A stretch of 64,000 nt of DNA from Myxococcales bacterium. GTDB lineage: Bacteria; Myxococcota_A; UBA9160; UBA4427. Within the stretch, counting starts at the first letter, position 1, and every line of letters begins with the position of its first letter. This document shows positions 27,711 to 39,654 of the stretch, in pieces. Under the pieces are notes generated by a model. That model ran no database searches. It was not told the origin of the DNA and saw only the letters and a list, made by a program, of their open reading frames with translations. Made by a program: the position numbers and the translations under genes. Location: assembly GCA_022563535.1 (NCBI GenBank), contig JADFNE010000023.1, positions 1 through 64,000 on the forward strand, written 5' to 3'.

Positions 27711-30239
27711 CTAACTCGAGTCCGAATCGGATGAGTCGCTACTCGCAGTGTCGATTCCGCTTTCGGCCAGTCGCTCGACCGAAACGACGCTCTCGCCGGC
27801 GTCGAGATTCATGACCCGAACCCCCTGGGTTGCGCGCCCCATCGTCGAAATCGTGTTCACTGGACAGCGCAGAACCTTGCCGCCACTGGTGATGAGCATG
27901 AGCTCGTCCGTTTCGACAACTTGCTCGATCCCCACTACTTCGCCGTTACGAAGGTTTGTACGAATCGCGATGATCCCCTGGCCGCCGCGCTTCTGTACCC
28001 GGTAGTCGTCGAGGGGAGTGCGCTTGCCGTAGCCGTTTTTCGTCACGGTGAAGATGGTCGCGTCGGGAGAGAGGATCTCCATGCCCACGACCTTGTCGGA
28101 AACGCCGTCGGATGTGGTGAGGGTAATGCCCTTGACGCCCGCGGCGCTGCGGCCCATGGGTCGGACCTCCGATTCGCTGAAGCGAATGGACTTGCCGCCC
28201 TGGGTCGCGAGAATGACTTCGTTCTGCCCGGTCGTGCGGCCGGCTGCAATCAGTTCGTCGCCGTCGGTGAGGTTGATTGCGATAATGCCCGCACGTCGGG
28301 GGTTCGCGAACGAGGCGAGGGCGGTCTTTTTGATCAAACCGTTACGGGTGCTGAGCAGGACGAAATCGTCGTCGACGTTTTCGAAGCTGCGCACCGGCAG
28401 CATGGTCTGCACCGCCTCGCCCTGTTGCAGCTGGAGTACGTTGACAATGGCCTTGCCCTTGGCCGCACGACCCAACTGCGGCAATGCGTGGACCTTGATC
28501 CAGTGCACGCGTCCCTTGTTGGTGAAGAACAGCACATACGCGTGGGTCGAGGCGATGAACAGGTGTCGCACGAAGTCTTCGTCCCGGGTCACCATGCCGC
28601 GCGCGCCCTTGCCCCCGCGCCGCTGGGCGCGGTACTGGGTGATGGGATTGCGTTTGATGTAGCCGAGATGAGAGAGCGTCACGACCATGTCTTCTTCGAC
28701 GATCAAGTCCTCATTCGAAATGCCGTCGACCGCCACCGTTATTTCGGTGCGTCGATCGTCTCCAAACTGCTCCCCAACTTCTTCGATTTCTTCGATGACG
28801 ACGTCGAGGACGAGCTCATCGCTCGCGAGCAATGTCTTGAGTTCGGCAATTTTCCCCCGCAGTTCGCGCAACTCGTTCAAGATCTTTTCGCGCTCGAGGG
28901 CGGTCAGGGCGCGCAGTCGCAGCTCGAGGATCGCCTGGGCCTGGCGCTCGGTCAGGGCGAAGCGCTCCATCAGTTGGCTGCGCGCTTCGTTGGCGGTTTC
29001 GGAGGCGCGGATCATTGCGATGACTTCGTCGAGGTTGTCGAGTGCGAGCTCGAAGCCTTCGAGGACGTGTGCCCGGGCTTCGGCCTGGGCGAGGTCGTAG
29101 ATCGCGCGGCGGATTACCACTTCTTTGCGGAAGCTGAGGAAGTGGTTCATGCAGGTCTGGACCGGCAACGTCTCGGGGCGGCCGTTCACAAGTGCGAGCA
29201 GGTTGACGCCGAACGTCGTCTGCATCGCTGTCATTTTGAACAGTTGGTTGAGGATCACGTCGCGGTTCGCGTCGCGTCGGAGTTCGACCACGATCCGCAT
29301 GCCTTCTCGATTTGATTCGTCGCGCAAGTCGACGATGCCAGCGATCCGACCTTCACGGACCAGGTCCGCCATCCGTTCGAGCAAGGCGCTCTTGTTGACC
29401 TGGTAGGGAATTTCCGTAACGACGATGCGTTCTCCGCGCTTGGTCTCTTCGAATTCCGCCCGCGCGCGCAGGGTCAGGTGACCGCGACCCGTCTTGAAGT
29501 AACTCCGCACGCCATCGGTTCCGCACAGAAGCGCACCGGTGGGAAAGTCTGGGCCGGGCATTCGATCCAGGATGTCGTCGAGGCTGCAGTCCGGGTTGCG
29601 TGCCTGGTAGACGATCGCCGCGGTCAATTCGCGCAGGTTGTGCGGGGGAACATTGGTCGCCATCCCCACGGCGATTCCCGAAGAGCCGTTTGCGAGCAAG
29701 TTGGGGAAGCGCGCGGGAAGCACCACGGGTTCGAGCATCTGGCCGTCAAAGTTCGGTTGGAAATCGACGGTCTCGCGGTCGATGTCGCGCAGCATCTCCC
29801 GCGCGATGAAGGCGAGGCGCGCCTCGGTATAGCGGTAGGCCGCTGCGGGGTCGCCGTCGATCGAGCCGAAGTTCCCCTGGCCGTCGACCAGCGGATAGCG
29901 GAGTGAAAAATCCTGGGCCATGCGGACCATGGAGTCGTAGACCGCACTGTCGCCGTGGGGGTGGTAGTGCTTCAGGACTTCTCCCACGACACCTGCCGAC
30001 TTCGAGTAGCGGCGGTTGGGAAGCAGTCCCTCCTGATTCATCGCGTAGAGGATGCGGCGGTGGACGGGCTTGAGTCCGTCGCGCACGTCGGGCAGCGCTC
30101 GCGTGATGATGACCGACATCGAGTAGGCGAGAAACGAGCTGCGGACTTCGTCTTCAATATTGACAGGCATGAGGTTGCCGCCGACGGGCGGATCGCCGCC
30201 GTCGCCCGTTCCCTCGAAGTCTTGTGGATCGTCGCTCAA
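27711..30239 (-). CDS. gyrA: DNA gyrase subunit A
   Basis: Breakage-reunion subunit of gyrase, 842 residues. It has [24 protein letters not shown] near the start, the quinolone region [10 protein letters not shown] with serine and aspartate at the positions of E. coli Ser83 and Asp87, and the catalytic tyrosine in YRYTEARL. The C-terminal half contains the beta-pinwheel repeats and the tail is Ser/Asp-rich. The start is TTG at 30239 with GAGG upstream; the methionine of MPVNIEDE is a possible alternative. It follows gyrB by 44 bases. Confidence 0.96.
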   Translation of the reverse strand: MSDDPQDFEGTGDGGDPPVGGNLMPVNIEDEVRSSFLAYSMSVIITRALPDVRDGLKPVHRRILYAMNQEGLLPNRRYSKSAGVVGEVLKHYHPHGDSAVYDSMVRMAQDFSLRYPLVDGQGNFGSIDGDPAAAYRYTEARLAFIAREMLRDIDRETVDFQPNFDGQMLEPVVLPARFPNLLANGSSGIAVGMATNVPPHNLRELTAAIVYQARNPDCSLDDILDRMPGPDFPTGALLCGTDGVRSYFKTGRGHLTLRARAEFEETKRGERIVVTEIPYQVNKSALLERMADLVREGRIAGIVDLRDESNREGMRIVVELRRDANRDVILNQLFKMTAMQTTFGVNLLALVNGRPETLPVQTCMNHFLSFRKEVVIRRAIYDLAQAEARAHVLEGFELALDNLDEVIAMIRASETANEARSQLMERFALTERQAQAILELRLRALTALEREKILNELRELRGKIAELKTLLASDELVLDVVIEEIEEVGEQFGDDRRTEITVAVDGISNEDLIVEEDMVVTLSHLGYIKRNPITQYRAQRRGGKGARGMVTRDEDFVRHLFIASTHAYVLFFTNKGRVHWIKVHALPQLGRAAKGKAIVNVLQLQQGEAVQTMLPVRSFENVDDDFVLLSTRNGLIKKTALASFANPRRAGIIAINLTDGDELIAAGRTTGQNEVILATQGGKSIRFSESEVRPMGRSAAGVKGITLTTSDGVSDKVVGMEILSPDATIFTVTKNGYGKRTPLDDYRVQKRGGQGIIAIRTNLRNGEVVGIEQVVETDELMLITSGGKVLRCPVNTISTMGRATQGVRVMNLDAGESVVSVERLAESGIDTASSDSSDSDSS

Positions 30240-30283
30240 TGGAACCTCTACATGCGCGGGGGCCAGCGACCCCGTGCGCCTAG

Positions 30284-33173
<2,890 letters not shown>

Positions 33174-34310
33174 TCAAACTCGCATCGGCATGACGACCGC
33201 GAGGGTGTCTTCATCGTCGGTCGGAACCAACTGTGCGGGAGCGAGTTCGTTCTGTAGACCAAAGCGAACTTCCTTCGAGCGGAGCGTCGAAAGTGCGTCC
33301 ATGAGGTAACGGGCATTGAAGCCGATCGCGAGGTCTTCACCCGCGAAATCGATGTCCAGCTCTTCTCGCGCATCACCCAAATCCGGGTTGCTCGAGCTGA
33401 TTGTCAGCCGCCCGTTGCTGAGTTCCAGCTTGACCGCCCTGCTGCGCTCCGACGACAGCAGCGCAACTCTGCGTAGAGCCCGTCCGAACTCCTCAGCGGG
33501 CAACACAATCGAGCGCTCGATCTTGGTGGGAAGCACCTGGGTGTAGTTGGGGAACTCGCCCTCGATGAGCCGCATGATCAGGGTCACCCTGCCCTTGCGC
33601 GCCAAACCGTTATTGCCCTCGAACGCGAGTTCGATTTCGTCAGCGTCGTCTTCGTCGACGAGCTTCTTGAGTTCCCCGATCCCTTTACGGGGGATTATGA
33701 CCCCGTTCTCCAGACCCAAGACATCTTCGGAAAGGGTTCGATCGACCGACGCCAAGCGATGGCCATCGGTTGCGACCATGCGGATGCGGCCAGGCTCGTC
33801 GAGAACTTCGAGATACACGCCATTGAGGTTGTAGCGCGTCTCATCCACAGAGGCGGCGTACATCGTTCGTTCGATCATCACGCTCAAGACCTGGGCCTGC
33901 ACCCTCGCGGTCTGTTTGGGCGCAAAGTCCGGGAGTGTTGGGTATTCCTCCGGCGAGGTGCCGGCGAGGGTAAAGTCGCTGCGGGCACATTTGATATTGA
34001 GATACCCGTTAGCGGTCGCTTCGAGAAAAATATCCTCTTCTGGCAACTCGCGAACAATCTCAAAGAGCTTCTTTGCCGAAACCGTGACGCCACCGGCCTT
34101 CTTGACCTTCGCGTCGTGAGAACTTTGAATCCCGACCTCGAGATCGGTGGCCGCGAGATGAAGCTGCGCGGCCTCATCGCCTGCCTTGACCGTTGCACGA
34201 ATCAAGACGTTGGCCAGGATCGGCATTGAGTTGCGTTTTTCGACGATGCTCTGAAGACGTGAGAGACCTGTTTGTAACTCGCCTTTGCTAATTGAGAGTT
34301 TCATCTTCAT
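33174..34310 (-). CDS. dnaN: DNA polymerase III beta sliding clamp
   Basis: Ring-shaped processivity clamp of the replicative polymerase, 378 residues with three repeated clamp folds. Clear signatures are QSIVEKRNSMPILANVLI near residue 20 and, at the C-terminus, the hydrophobic partner-binding region ending AVVMPMRV. The start is the ATG at 34310; an ATG two codons later is an alternative. Transcribed away from the candidate origin, toward gyrB and gyrA. Confidence 0.96.
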   Translation of the reverse strand: MKMKLSISKGELQTGLSRLQSIVEKRNSMPILANVLIRATVKAGDEAAQLHLAATDLEVGIQSSHDAKVKKAGGVTVSAKKLFEIVRELPEEDIFLEATANGYLNIKCARSDFTLAGTSPEEYPTLPDFAPKQTARVQAQVLSVMIERTMYAASVDETRYNLNGVYLEVLDEPGRIRMVATDGHRLASVDRTLSEDVLGLENGVIIPRKGIGELKKLVDEDDADEIELAFEGNNGLARKGRVTLIMRLIEGEFPNYTQVLPTKIERSIVLPAEEFGRALRRVALLSSERSRAVKLELSNGRLTISSSNPDLGDAREELDIDFAGEDLAIGFNARYLMDALSTLRSKEVRFGLQNELAPAQLVPTDDEDTLAVVMPMRV

Positions 34311-35170
34311 CCTATTTATTTTTTGGATAGATTTATTAGAGAGAGATAGTAGTAATAGGTGGCTGACAATCGGATAAAACCCACCTAATCAGTGGATGTA
34401 AAACAGGATTACTGATCGCCTAGATTTGTCGGGTACCACGTGAACTGTCGGAAACCGGGAGGCCGGGTCGTTTCTGGGGTGTTATGCGTCACGATTTGAC
34501 TCGGAGCTTACCACGAACCTCGGGTCGAGGTGACGGTTTTGTCCAGAGACTTCGGTGCGTTGAGTGTCCGGGAAGCTAGGGTTCGGCGTTGCAGGAGCTC
34601 TTCGCGGTGGATAAGATCTCGCGTCCGCAGAATGCCGGCGGGCGGTTGGAACCCGCTGAGAAATGGGGGTCGGGGACGCTCGAGCCAGGTCAGTTTTTTG
34701 GCCGGCCAGGAGGCGTGAGTCGGCCGCAGGGTTTTTGCGGGTCGATGGGAACTGTCGGCGGAACGCTCGAGTGATGGCCGGCCGTCTAGCGGATCGACCG
34801 TTTGCAGACGTCGAGTGCACGTGTCGAGAGTTCAGCGAATTCAAGACCAGCAGAGAAGTTGTCGTACTCGGTCGCAAGTGATCGAAAGCAGCGGTTGGGT
34901 CGAGCGGGTGTCGGACGGTGGAGACAAGCACGAAGAAGGACGAAGAGAGAAGCGATCGAGCGCGAAATCGCTTGATCTTCGCAGTTCGGGGAAGTAGCGA
35001 GAAACGGCTTTAATTGGGTGATTGGGGAGGTTTAAAAAAGTCACTCGAGGCCGGCCGCAGGCTGAGCCCAAGCAGAATTTACGGTTGTCGAACTTCGATT
35101 ATTCGACCGACAACTCGACCACTAGAACAAAACTTGCAATATCCGCATTCAAGCAAAGAGAGCATGAGCA
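34311..35170. other. Candidate replication-origin region between dnaN and rpmH
   Basis: An 860-base gap between divergent dnaN and rpmH. The dnaN-proximal end is AT-rich (about 34311-34360) and followed by a TAGGTGG/CCACCTA inverted repeat (34356-34362 and 34381-34387). One good DnaA-box-like site, TTATCCACC on the minus strand (34606-34614), differs from the consensus TTATCCACA at the last base; TTATCCGAT (minus strand, in 34368-34378) is weaker. Genes on both sides are origin-type genes transcribed outward. Open frames here are not convincing. Confidence 0.45.
34356..34387. other. Inverted repeat at the AT-rich edge of the origin candidate
   Basis: TAGGTGG (34356-34362) and CCACCTA (34381-34387) form a perfect 7-bp inverted repeat with 18 bases between, about 45 bases upstream of dnaN. 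It could be a dnaN operator or an origin element. Confidence 0.45.
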
Positions 35171-35320
35171 ATGAAGCGCACATACCAGCCCAGTCGAATC
35201 AAAAGAAAACGCAAGCACGGCTTTCGAAGCCGGATGAGCACCAAGGCGGGACGCGCGATCTTGAGCCGCCGCCGGGCGAAGGGACGCTCGCGTCTCACGG
35301 TCTCGGTGGGCTCGAAGTAG
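35171..35320 (+). CDS. rpmH: 50S ribosomal protein L34
   Basis: A 49-residue, very basic protein that starts [18 protein letters not shown], the universal L34 signature, and continues [13 protein letters not shown] to a Lys end. L34 is a late-assembling protein of the large subunit. The ATG is at 35171 and the TAG at 35318-35320. rnpA starts nine bases later, the conserved rpmH-rnpA pair. The leader has an inverted repeat GTTGTCG/CGACAAC (35084-35090, 35108-35114). Confidence 0.96.
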   Translation: MKRTYQPSRIKRKRKHGFRSRMSTKAGRAILSRRRAKGRSRLTVSVGSK

Positions 35321-35328
35321 GGGCGACT

Positions 35329-35745
35329 GTGCCCCCCCCCGCTCGCTTTCAACGAGCGGATCGAGTGATTTCTGCTCGGGACTACGCACGGGTGCGCCGC
35401 CAGGGCGGACGCGCGGCTTCGAAGAACTTCGCGGTTTCGATCGCCGCCCGGGACGAAGAAGTGCCCGGCCAGGACGGATCCGGGAATAAATCGCGGACAC
35501 GCCTCGGACTCATTGTCAGCCGAAAGGTCGGGAACGCGGTGGTGAGGAATCGCGTGAAGCGGTCGATCCGTGAGTGGTTTCGGACTACCGGCACCCGGTT
35601 GGCGGAAGGCGTCGATATTGTGGTGATTGCGCGTCAGGGCGCGGCCAACAAACTGTCGAGCGAGATCTGGCGAGAACTCAGTTCGCTGTTCTCAAAGGGA
35701 TTGTCGAAGAGTCCGGTGGTCACGAAATCAGGGGTGAGAAAATGA
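35329..35745 (+). CDS. rnpA: Ribonuclease P protein component
   Basis: Protein cofactor of RNase P, which matures tRNA 5' ends, 138 residues. The RNR signature is in [18 protein letters not shown] near residue 72, and [18 protein letters not shown] at the start fits the conserved N-terminus. The GTG at 35329 is chosen because GTAGGGG lies just upstream, overlapping the rpmH stop. Directly after this GTG is a run of nine C. A GTG at 35365 is an alternative. The middle contains a short Gly/Asp-rich insertion ([12 protein letters not shown]). The stop overlaps the yidD start. Confidence 0.93.
   Translation: MPPPARFQRADRVISARDYARVRRQGGRAASKNFAVSIAARDEEVPGQDGSGNKSRTRLGLIVSRKVGNAVVRNRVKRSIREWFRTTGTRLAEGVDIVVIARQGAANKLSSEIWRELSSLFSKGLSKSPVVTKSGVRK
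35332..35340 (+). repeat. Nine-C homopolymer after the rnpA start
   Basis: Nine consecutive C, coding for three prolines right after the GTG start of rnpA. Such tracts are prone to slippage during replication or to sequencing error. Confidence 0.85.
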
Positions 35746-35987
35746 CGCGAGTGACTACTCGTGAGACTTTGGGAATAGCGCGGTCGATCGCAATATTCGC
35801 CATCCGCCTCTACCAGATACTGATATCGCCGTTCTTCGCCCCGGCGTGCCGTTTTGCGCCCAGCTGTTCGCAGTACGCAATAGACGCAGTGGGCCGCCAC
35901 GGTGTTTTGCGCGGTTGTTCGCTCGCTGCGCGGCGACTCGTAAAGTGCCACCCCCTACACGAGGGCGGGTTCGACCCCGTTCCCTGA
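35742..35987 (+). CDS. yidD: Membrane protein insertion efficiency factor YidD
   Basis: An 81-residue protein with an N-terminal amphipathic segment followed by the diagnostic [19 protein letters not shown] and [13 protein letters not shown]. YidD assists the YidC insertase. The ATG at 35742 overlaps the rnpA stop (ATGA), and yidC starts ten bases after the stop. The rpmH-rnpA-yidD-yidC order is strongly conserved. Confidence 0.95.
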   Translation: MTRVTTRETLGIARSIAIFAIRLYQILISPFFAPACRFAPSCSQYAIDAVGRHGVLRGCSLAARRLVKCHPLHEGGFDPVP

Positions 35988-35996
35988 GGCATATCG

Positions 35997-37733
35997 TTGG
36001 ACCGCAACACCCTTCTAGCCATTGCATTGTCGCTACTCGTGCTGAGCGCCTGGTCCTCTTGGGAGGCGACCCACGTGCCGCCGCCGACAGAGGCGGCGGA
36101 GGAAGCCGCAGCGGCCCCGGGCGATTTTCGCGAGGCGCCGGAAGCGACAACCGATAGCTGGCCTGGCGATGATTCCGCGCGAGACAGCGTGTGGCGGAGC
36201 GAAGGGGTCGGCCAAACCACAGTCCGGGCGGCGACGCCCCAGAAAGTGATCGAGCGCTGGAAGGGCGGCCCCGAGAGTGCGCTTTATCGCGTCCAACTCG
36301 ACAATCGCGGCGGCGGAATCGCGAGCTGGTTATTGCTCGACGAGGTCTATGAGGTCGGCTTTGGCGAGTCGGCGGTTCCGATCGAACTGGTGACTCGCGA
36401 CGATGAGAACACCGTCATTCTCGCGACCCCGCTGAAAGGTCTCGGGATAGGGGATCTAAGCGAAGCGCTGTTTCGAGTAGAGGGCCAGGGATCGCAGCGC
36501 GTGGTTTTTGTACTCGAGCGCAACGGGATCGTGGTTCGCAAGACTTTCGAATTTGATCCAACGAGTTACGCCTTCGCAGTCGAAGTCGCAATCGAGAACG
36601 CCACAGATCGCGCTTTAAACCTCGATTTCGACCTCGAATGGGCCGCTTCGGTCGTCGAGGGCAATGACTTCACCGAGCAGTCGTTGATCGCCTTGGCCAA
36701 TGATGAAGTCGAGCGCGAGCTGATCCCGAGCGTGGGCTCCGGGGGGTTCTTTTCGTTTCTGGGTGGTGGCGACGACGAGGGACCCACCACATTCAAAGGC
36801 GTGATCGAGTGGGCCGGCGTGTCGAATCGCTACTTCCTCGCGGCGCTGATTCCGAACTCGCTGGAGTCGAGTATCGCGACGGTGAGCTTCGAGCCCGTGA
36901 TTCCGAGCAAGAGTGCGGTTACGCGCCTGGTCTACGAAGACGTGGAAATTCTCCCGGGCCAGGTGGTGGCGCGAAACTTTCGTGCGTATATCGGACCGAA
37001 GGTCGCCGCAGGGCTTACCACGGTGGAGCCGGGTCTCGAGCGGTCGATCGACTACGGCTATTCCTGGCTCGAGCCGCTGACGCGGTTCTTTCACTGGCTG
37101 CTCGAATTTCTCTACGGCGTCTTTCCCAACTACGGGGTGGCGATCATCATGGTGACCCTGATGGTGCGCCTCGCGACGCTGCCCATCATGCAGAAGCAGA
37201 TGAAATCCATGGAGCGCATGCGGGAATTGCAGCCTCGCCTGAAGGAGATCCAGGAGCAGTTCAAGGAAGACCGTCAGCGACAGTCCGAAGAGACGATGAA
37301 GCTATATAAAGAAGAGGGTGTAAATCCCCTCGGTGGCTGCCTCCCGATGTTGCTTCAGTTTCCGGTCTTCATCGGCCTCTTCTATGCGCTCCAGAGCACG
37401 ATCGCGCTGCGCCACGCCCCGTTCATTCTCTGGATCAACGATTTGTCGGCCCCCGAGGAGCTGTTTTCGATTCCGGGTCTAGATATTCCTATCAGGATTC
37501 TTCCAATCGTGATGGGGGCCAGCATGTTCATCCAGCAGCGCATGACCCCCATGACCGGGATGGATCCCGTGCAGGCGCGAATGATGACCACCGTCATGCC
37601 ATTGATGATGTTGGTGCTGTTTTACCAATTTCCCTCGGGCCTGGTTCTCTACTGGATGATCAGCAACTTCCTGGGAATTGCTCACCAGTTGTGGGTACGT
37701 CGCACTCGACAGGCGCAAGCGGCGGCCTCCTGA
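35997..37733 (+). CDS. yidC: Membrane protein insertase YidC
   Basis: Inserts and folds inner-membrane proteins, alone or with Sec, 578 residues. It has an N-terminal membrane anchor, a long periplasmic domain (about residues 70-340) as in Gram-negative YidC, and the conserved C-terminal core with five hydrophobic helices. Motifs include VTLMVRLATLPI followed by QKQMKSMERM, the hydrophilic-groove arginine in MVRL, and YWMISNFLGIAHQ near the end. Start is TTG at 35997. The periplasmic linker is acidic and Ala/Glu-rich. Confidence 0.95.
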   Translation: MDRNTLLAIALSLLVLSAWSSWEATHVPPPTEAAEEAAAAPGDFREAPEATTDSWPGDDSARDSVWRSEGVGQTTVRAATPQKVIERWKGGPESALYRVQLDNRGGGIASWLLLDEVYEVGFGESAVPIELVTRDDENTVILATPLKGLGIGDLSEALFRVEGQGSQRVVFVLERNGIVVRKTFEFDPTSYAFAVEVAIENATDRALNLDFDLEWAASVVEGNDFTEQSLIALANDEVERELIPSVGSGGFFSFLGGGDDEGPTTFKGVIEWAGVSNRYFLAALIPNSLESSIATVSFEPVIPSKSAVTRLVYEDVEILPGQVVARNFRAYIGPKVAAGLTTVEPGLERSIDYGYSWLEPLTRFFHWLLEFLYGVFPNYGVAIIMVTLMVRLATLPIMQKQMKSMERMRELQPRLKEIQEQFKEDRQRQSEETMKLYKEEGVNPLGGCLPMLLQFPVFIGLFYALQSTIALRHAPFILWINDLSAPEELFSIPGLDIPIRILPIVMGASMFIQQRMTPMTGMDPVQARMMTTVMPLMMLVLFYQFPSGLVLYWMISNFLGIAHQLWVRRTRQAQAAAS

Positions 37734-37787
37734 AGATCTATTTAACCATCCAAATCAACCCACTAGTTGAGAGAGGGACGAAGCATC

Positions 37788-38675
37788 ATGTACGACGCAA
37801 AAGCGGAAGCAAATGAGTTTGTAGCGGACGACCGCGCCGAGGCGGTAAGCAAGGCGTGTCGGTTCTATGGGATCGAGGAGTCGGAATTGAAGATCATTGT
37901 CCCCGAGGGGGGCGAGATATTCGGCGCTGGCGCTCGGGCCGTGCTGGTCGCCATTCCCAAGAACGCAAAGCCCATTACTCCACACTCCGACTCCGGCGAT
38001 CGAGGCGGCAGGGGACGCGACTCCGAACGCGGGCGAGGTTCGCGTGGGCGCGGCGGGGACCGGGGTGATCGAGGCGGTCGGGATCGAGGACGCGACAGCA
38101 GCCGCGGCCAGGATCGCGAGGTCGTGTCGGCAGAGCGCGAGAAGCCCCAGGGAGAGTCTCGTGGGGTAGTCGAGGGTCAAGTTGGAGAGGTCGGGAAGTT
38201 CATTCTCGGAATTGTCGAGCGCATGGGCCTCGGCGAGTTTCGCATCGCGGAATCGTCGGAAGGCGATTTCTGCGTTTACGAGCTCCGGGGCGAGGCTGCG
38301 CTCGCGCTGGGGACCGGCGACGGCCGGGCGGTAGACGCCCTGCAGCTGCTCGGCAACCAGTTCGCCATGCGGTTGAGCGATGATTCTCCCAGAGTTGTGG
38401 TGGACGCCGAGGGAGACGCTGAGAAGCGAACCGACTTTCTCGCGCGTCTCGCCAAGCGGGCGGCCGGACGCGCGAGCGAAACCAAGCGCGCGGTCGCACT
38501 CGACCCCATGAATGCACGAGATCGGCGGATTCTCCACGTGACGGTCAAAGATCTCGATGCCGTTGCGACCATGAGCGTGGGAACGGGGCGGTACCGCCAG
38601 GTCGTCGTCGTGCCAGAAGGCGCGGACGAGTACGCCGAAGCGGTGGCTTCGAGTTCCGCAACCCAGGACGACTAG
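37788..38675 (+). CDS. jag: Jag/KhpB-family RNA-binding protein
   Basis: A 295-residue protein with the Jag N-terminal domain (about residues 1-65), a long Arg/Gly/Asp-rich low-complexity linker (about 70-125), a KH-like domain (about 135-215) and a C-terminal R3H domain with MNARDRRILHVTVKD. KhpB-type proteins bind RNA and affect cell division and envelope in other bacteria. The ATG at 37788 has GAGAGAGGG upstream. The linker is much more RG-rich than in well-studied family members. It follows yidC, the usual partner. Confidence 0.92.
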   Translation: MYDAKAEANEFVADDRAEAVSKACRFYGIEESELKIIVPEGGEIFGAGARAVLVAIPKNAKPITPHSDSGDRGGRGRDSERGRGSRGRGGDRGDRGGRDRGRDSSRGQDREVVSAEREKPQGESRGVVEGQVGEVGKFILGIVERMGLGEFRIAESSEGDFCVYELRGEAALALGTGDGRAVDALQLLGNQFAMRLSDDSPRVVVDAEGDAEKRTDFLARLAKRAAGRASETKRAVALDPMNARDRRILHVTVKDLDAVATMSVGTGRYRQVVVVPEGADEYAEAVASSSATQDD

Positions 38676-38713
38676 GCGCCCTCGATTGGGGGGATTGTTC
38701 TAACCCGCCTCGA

Positions 38714-39463
38714 ATGTTCCACGGGGAACAGACTGGGCATGTTCCACGGGGAACGGAACCCATCGACCCCCAAATACCCACAACAGACGAAGAATTTGAG
38801 TCCGCCCGAGAATCCATCTCGCTAGGCCTTGTGGCCCTGGGGTACGACCGCGAGCCTGCGGTTTTCGACCGCCTCGCGCGTCTCGCGACCCTATTGTCGA
38901 GCTGGGCCCCGCGAATGAATCTCACCGGCCACCGCGGCGCGGACACCATCGCGCGGCGGCTGATTCTCGACGCCCTCGCGCTTATCAATGTGCTTCCAGA
39001 CTTCGAGAAGCTCGTGGATCTCGGATCGGGTGCGGGATTTCCGGGCCTCCCGATCGCGATTCTCTTTCCCGGCAGGACTGTAGTCTCGGTAGAGGCTCGC
39101 TCGCGCCGAGTATCGTTCCAGAAAACCGTGATCCGCGAGCTCGCGCTAGAGAACGTCACCATTCTGCTGGGGAGAATGGAATCCCTAGACCCCGTTCTGG
39201 CCGATGGCGTGGTGGCCCAGGCGGTGGCCCCGCCCGAACGCATTCTCGACCTGATGTTGCCCTGGTGCGTCGATGGCGGTTGGCTTGCGATTCCCGGGTC
39301 AGCCGACTCGCTCTCGAGCCCGCCGCCCGCGGCCGCCTCCCACACGCAATCCGCAGAGCTTCGCTATCGAGTCCCACTCGGGGGTGCGGATCGGCGGGTG
39401 TGGATGGCGAGAAAGTCCGCTCAACAGCCCACGGTTGAACAAATCTCCGAGATCGAGCGATGA
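38714..39463 (+). CDS. rsmG: 16S rRNA (guanine-527-N7)-methyltransferase
   Basis: RsmG (GidB) methylates G527 of 16S rRNA using S-adenosylmethionine. The 249-residue protein has the SAM-binding loop VDLGSGAGFPGLPIAI near residue 97, with LTGHR before it and SRRVSFQK after it. The N-terminal 30 residues are encoded by the two parS-like sites and read MFHGEQ, the equivalent of MFHVEQ/MFHVKH starts that parS creates in other genomes. The C-terminus has a Ser/Pro/Ala insertion. It precedes parA, as in many bacteria. Confidence 0.93.
   Translation: MFHGEQTGHVPRGTEPIDPQIPTTDEEFESARESISLGLVALGYDREPAVFDRLARLATLLSSWAPRMNLTGHRGADTIARRLILDALALINVLPDFEKLVDLGSGAGFPGLPIAILFPGRTVVSVEARSRRVSFQKTVIRELALENVTILLGRMESLDPVLADGVVAQAVAPPERILDLMLPWCVDGGWLAIPGSADSLSSPPPAAASHTQSAELRYRVPLGGADRRVWMARKSAQQPTVEQISEIER
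38715..38730. promoter_or_regulatory. parS-like ParB-binding site 1
   Basis: TGTTCCACGGGGAACA, one base away from the canonical TGTTCCACGTGGAACA. The base change breaks the central CACGTG symmetry. It covers the start of rsmG and lies 0.9 kb upstream of parA. Confidence 0.7.
38740..38755. promoter_or_regulatory. parS-like ParB-binding site 2
   Basis: TGTTCCACGGGGAACG, 25 bases after the first copy and with the same G in place of T at the centre, plus one end mismatch. Two copies in a row support a real centromere site. Confidence 0.65.
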
Positions 39464-39464
39464 T

Positions 39465-39480
39465 TGTCGCCACGGCGACA
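39465..39480. other. 16-bp near-palindrome after rsmG
   Basis: TGTCGCCACGGCGACA just past the rsmG stop: 7-bp arms around AC. It could be a short hairpin ending rsmG or a protein-binding site; no T-run follows. Confidence 0.35.
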
Positions 39481-39654
39481 CTTATCCGAGCAACTATCCA
39501 AGCAACCACGCCGGGCGTGTGATACTTAAGGCGTTGGAGGGGGTGGGCGGGTTGGACGCTCGCCCGGCTCGGCAGAACACGAAATCTACCGGGCCGGGAG
39601 GCCCCTCCAGTCGGCGCCTCCTGGGCGTCGCGCGAACTGAGAGGTCAAGCCTCG

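Noticed and set aside
27921-29315. Long plus-strand open frame (464 codons) over gyrA
   Set aside because: Antisense shadow of gyrA; its sequence has no domain signature.
34482-34931. Minus-strand open frame of 149 codons in the dnaN-rpmH gap
   Set aside because: Composition is Ser/Arg/Pro-rich without any domain pattern, with no ribosome site; typical of chance open frames in GC-rich DNA.
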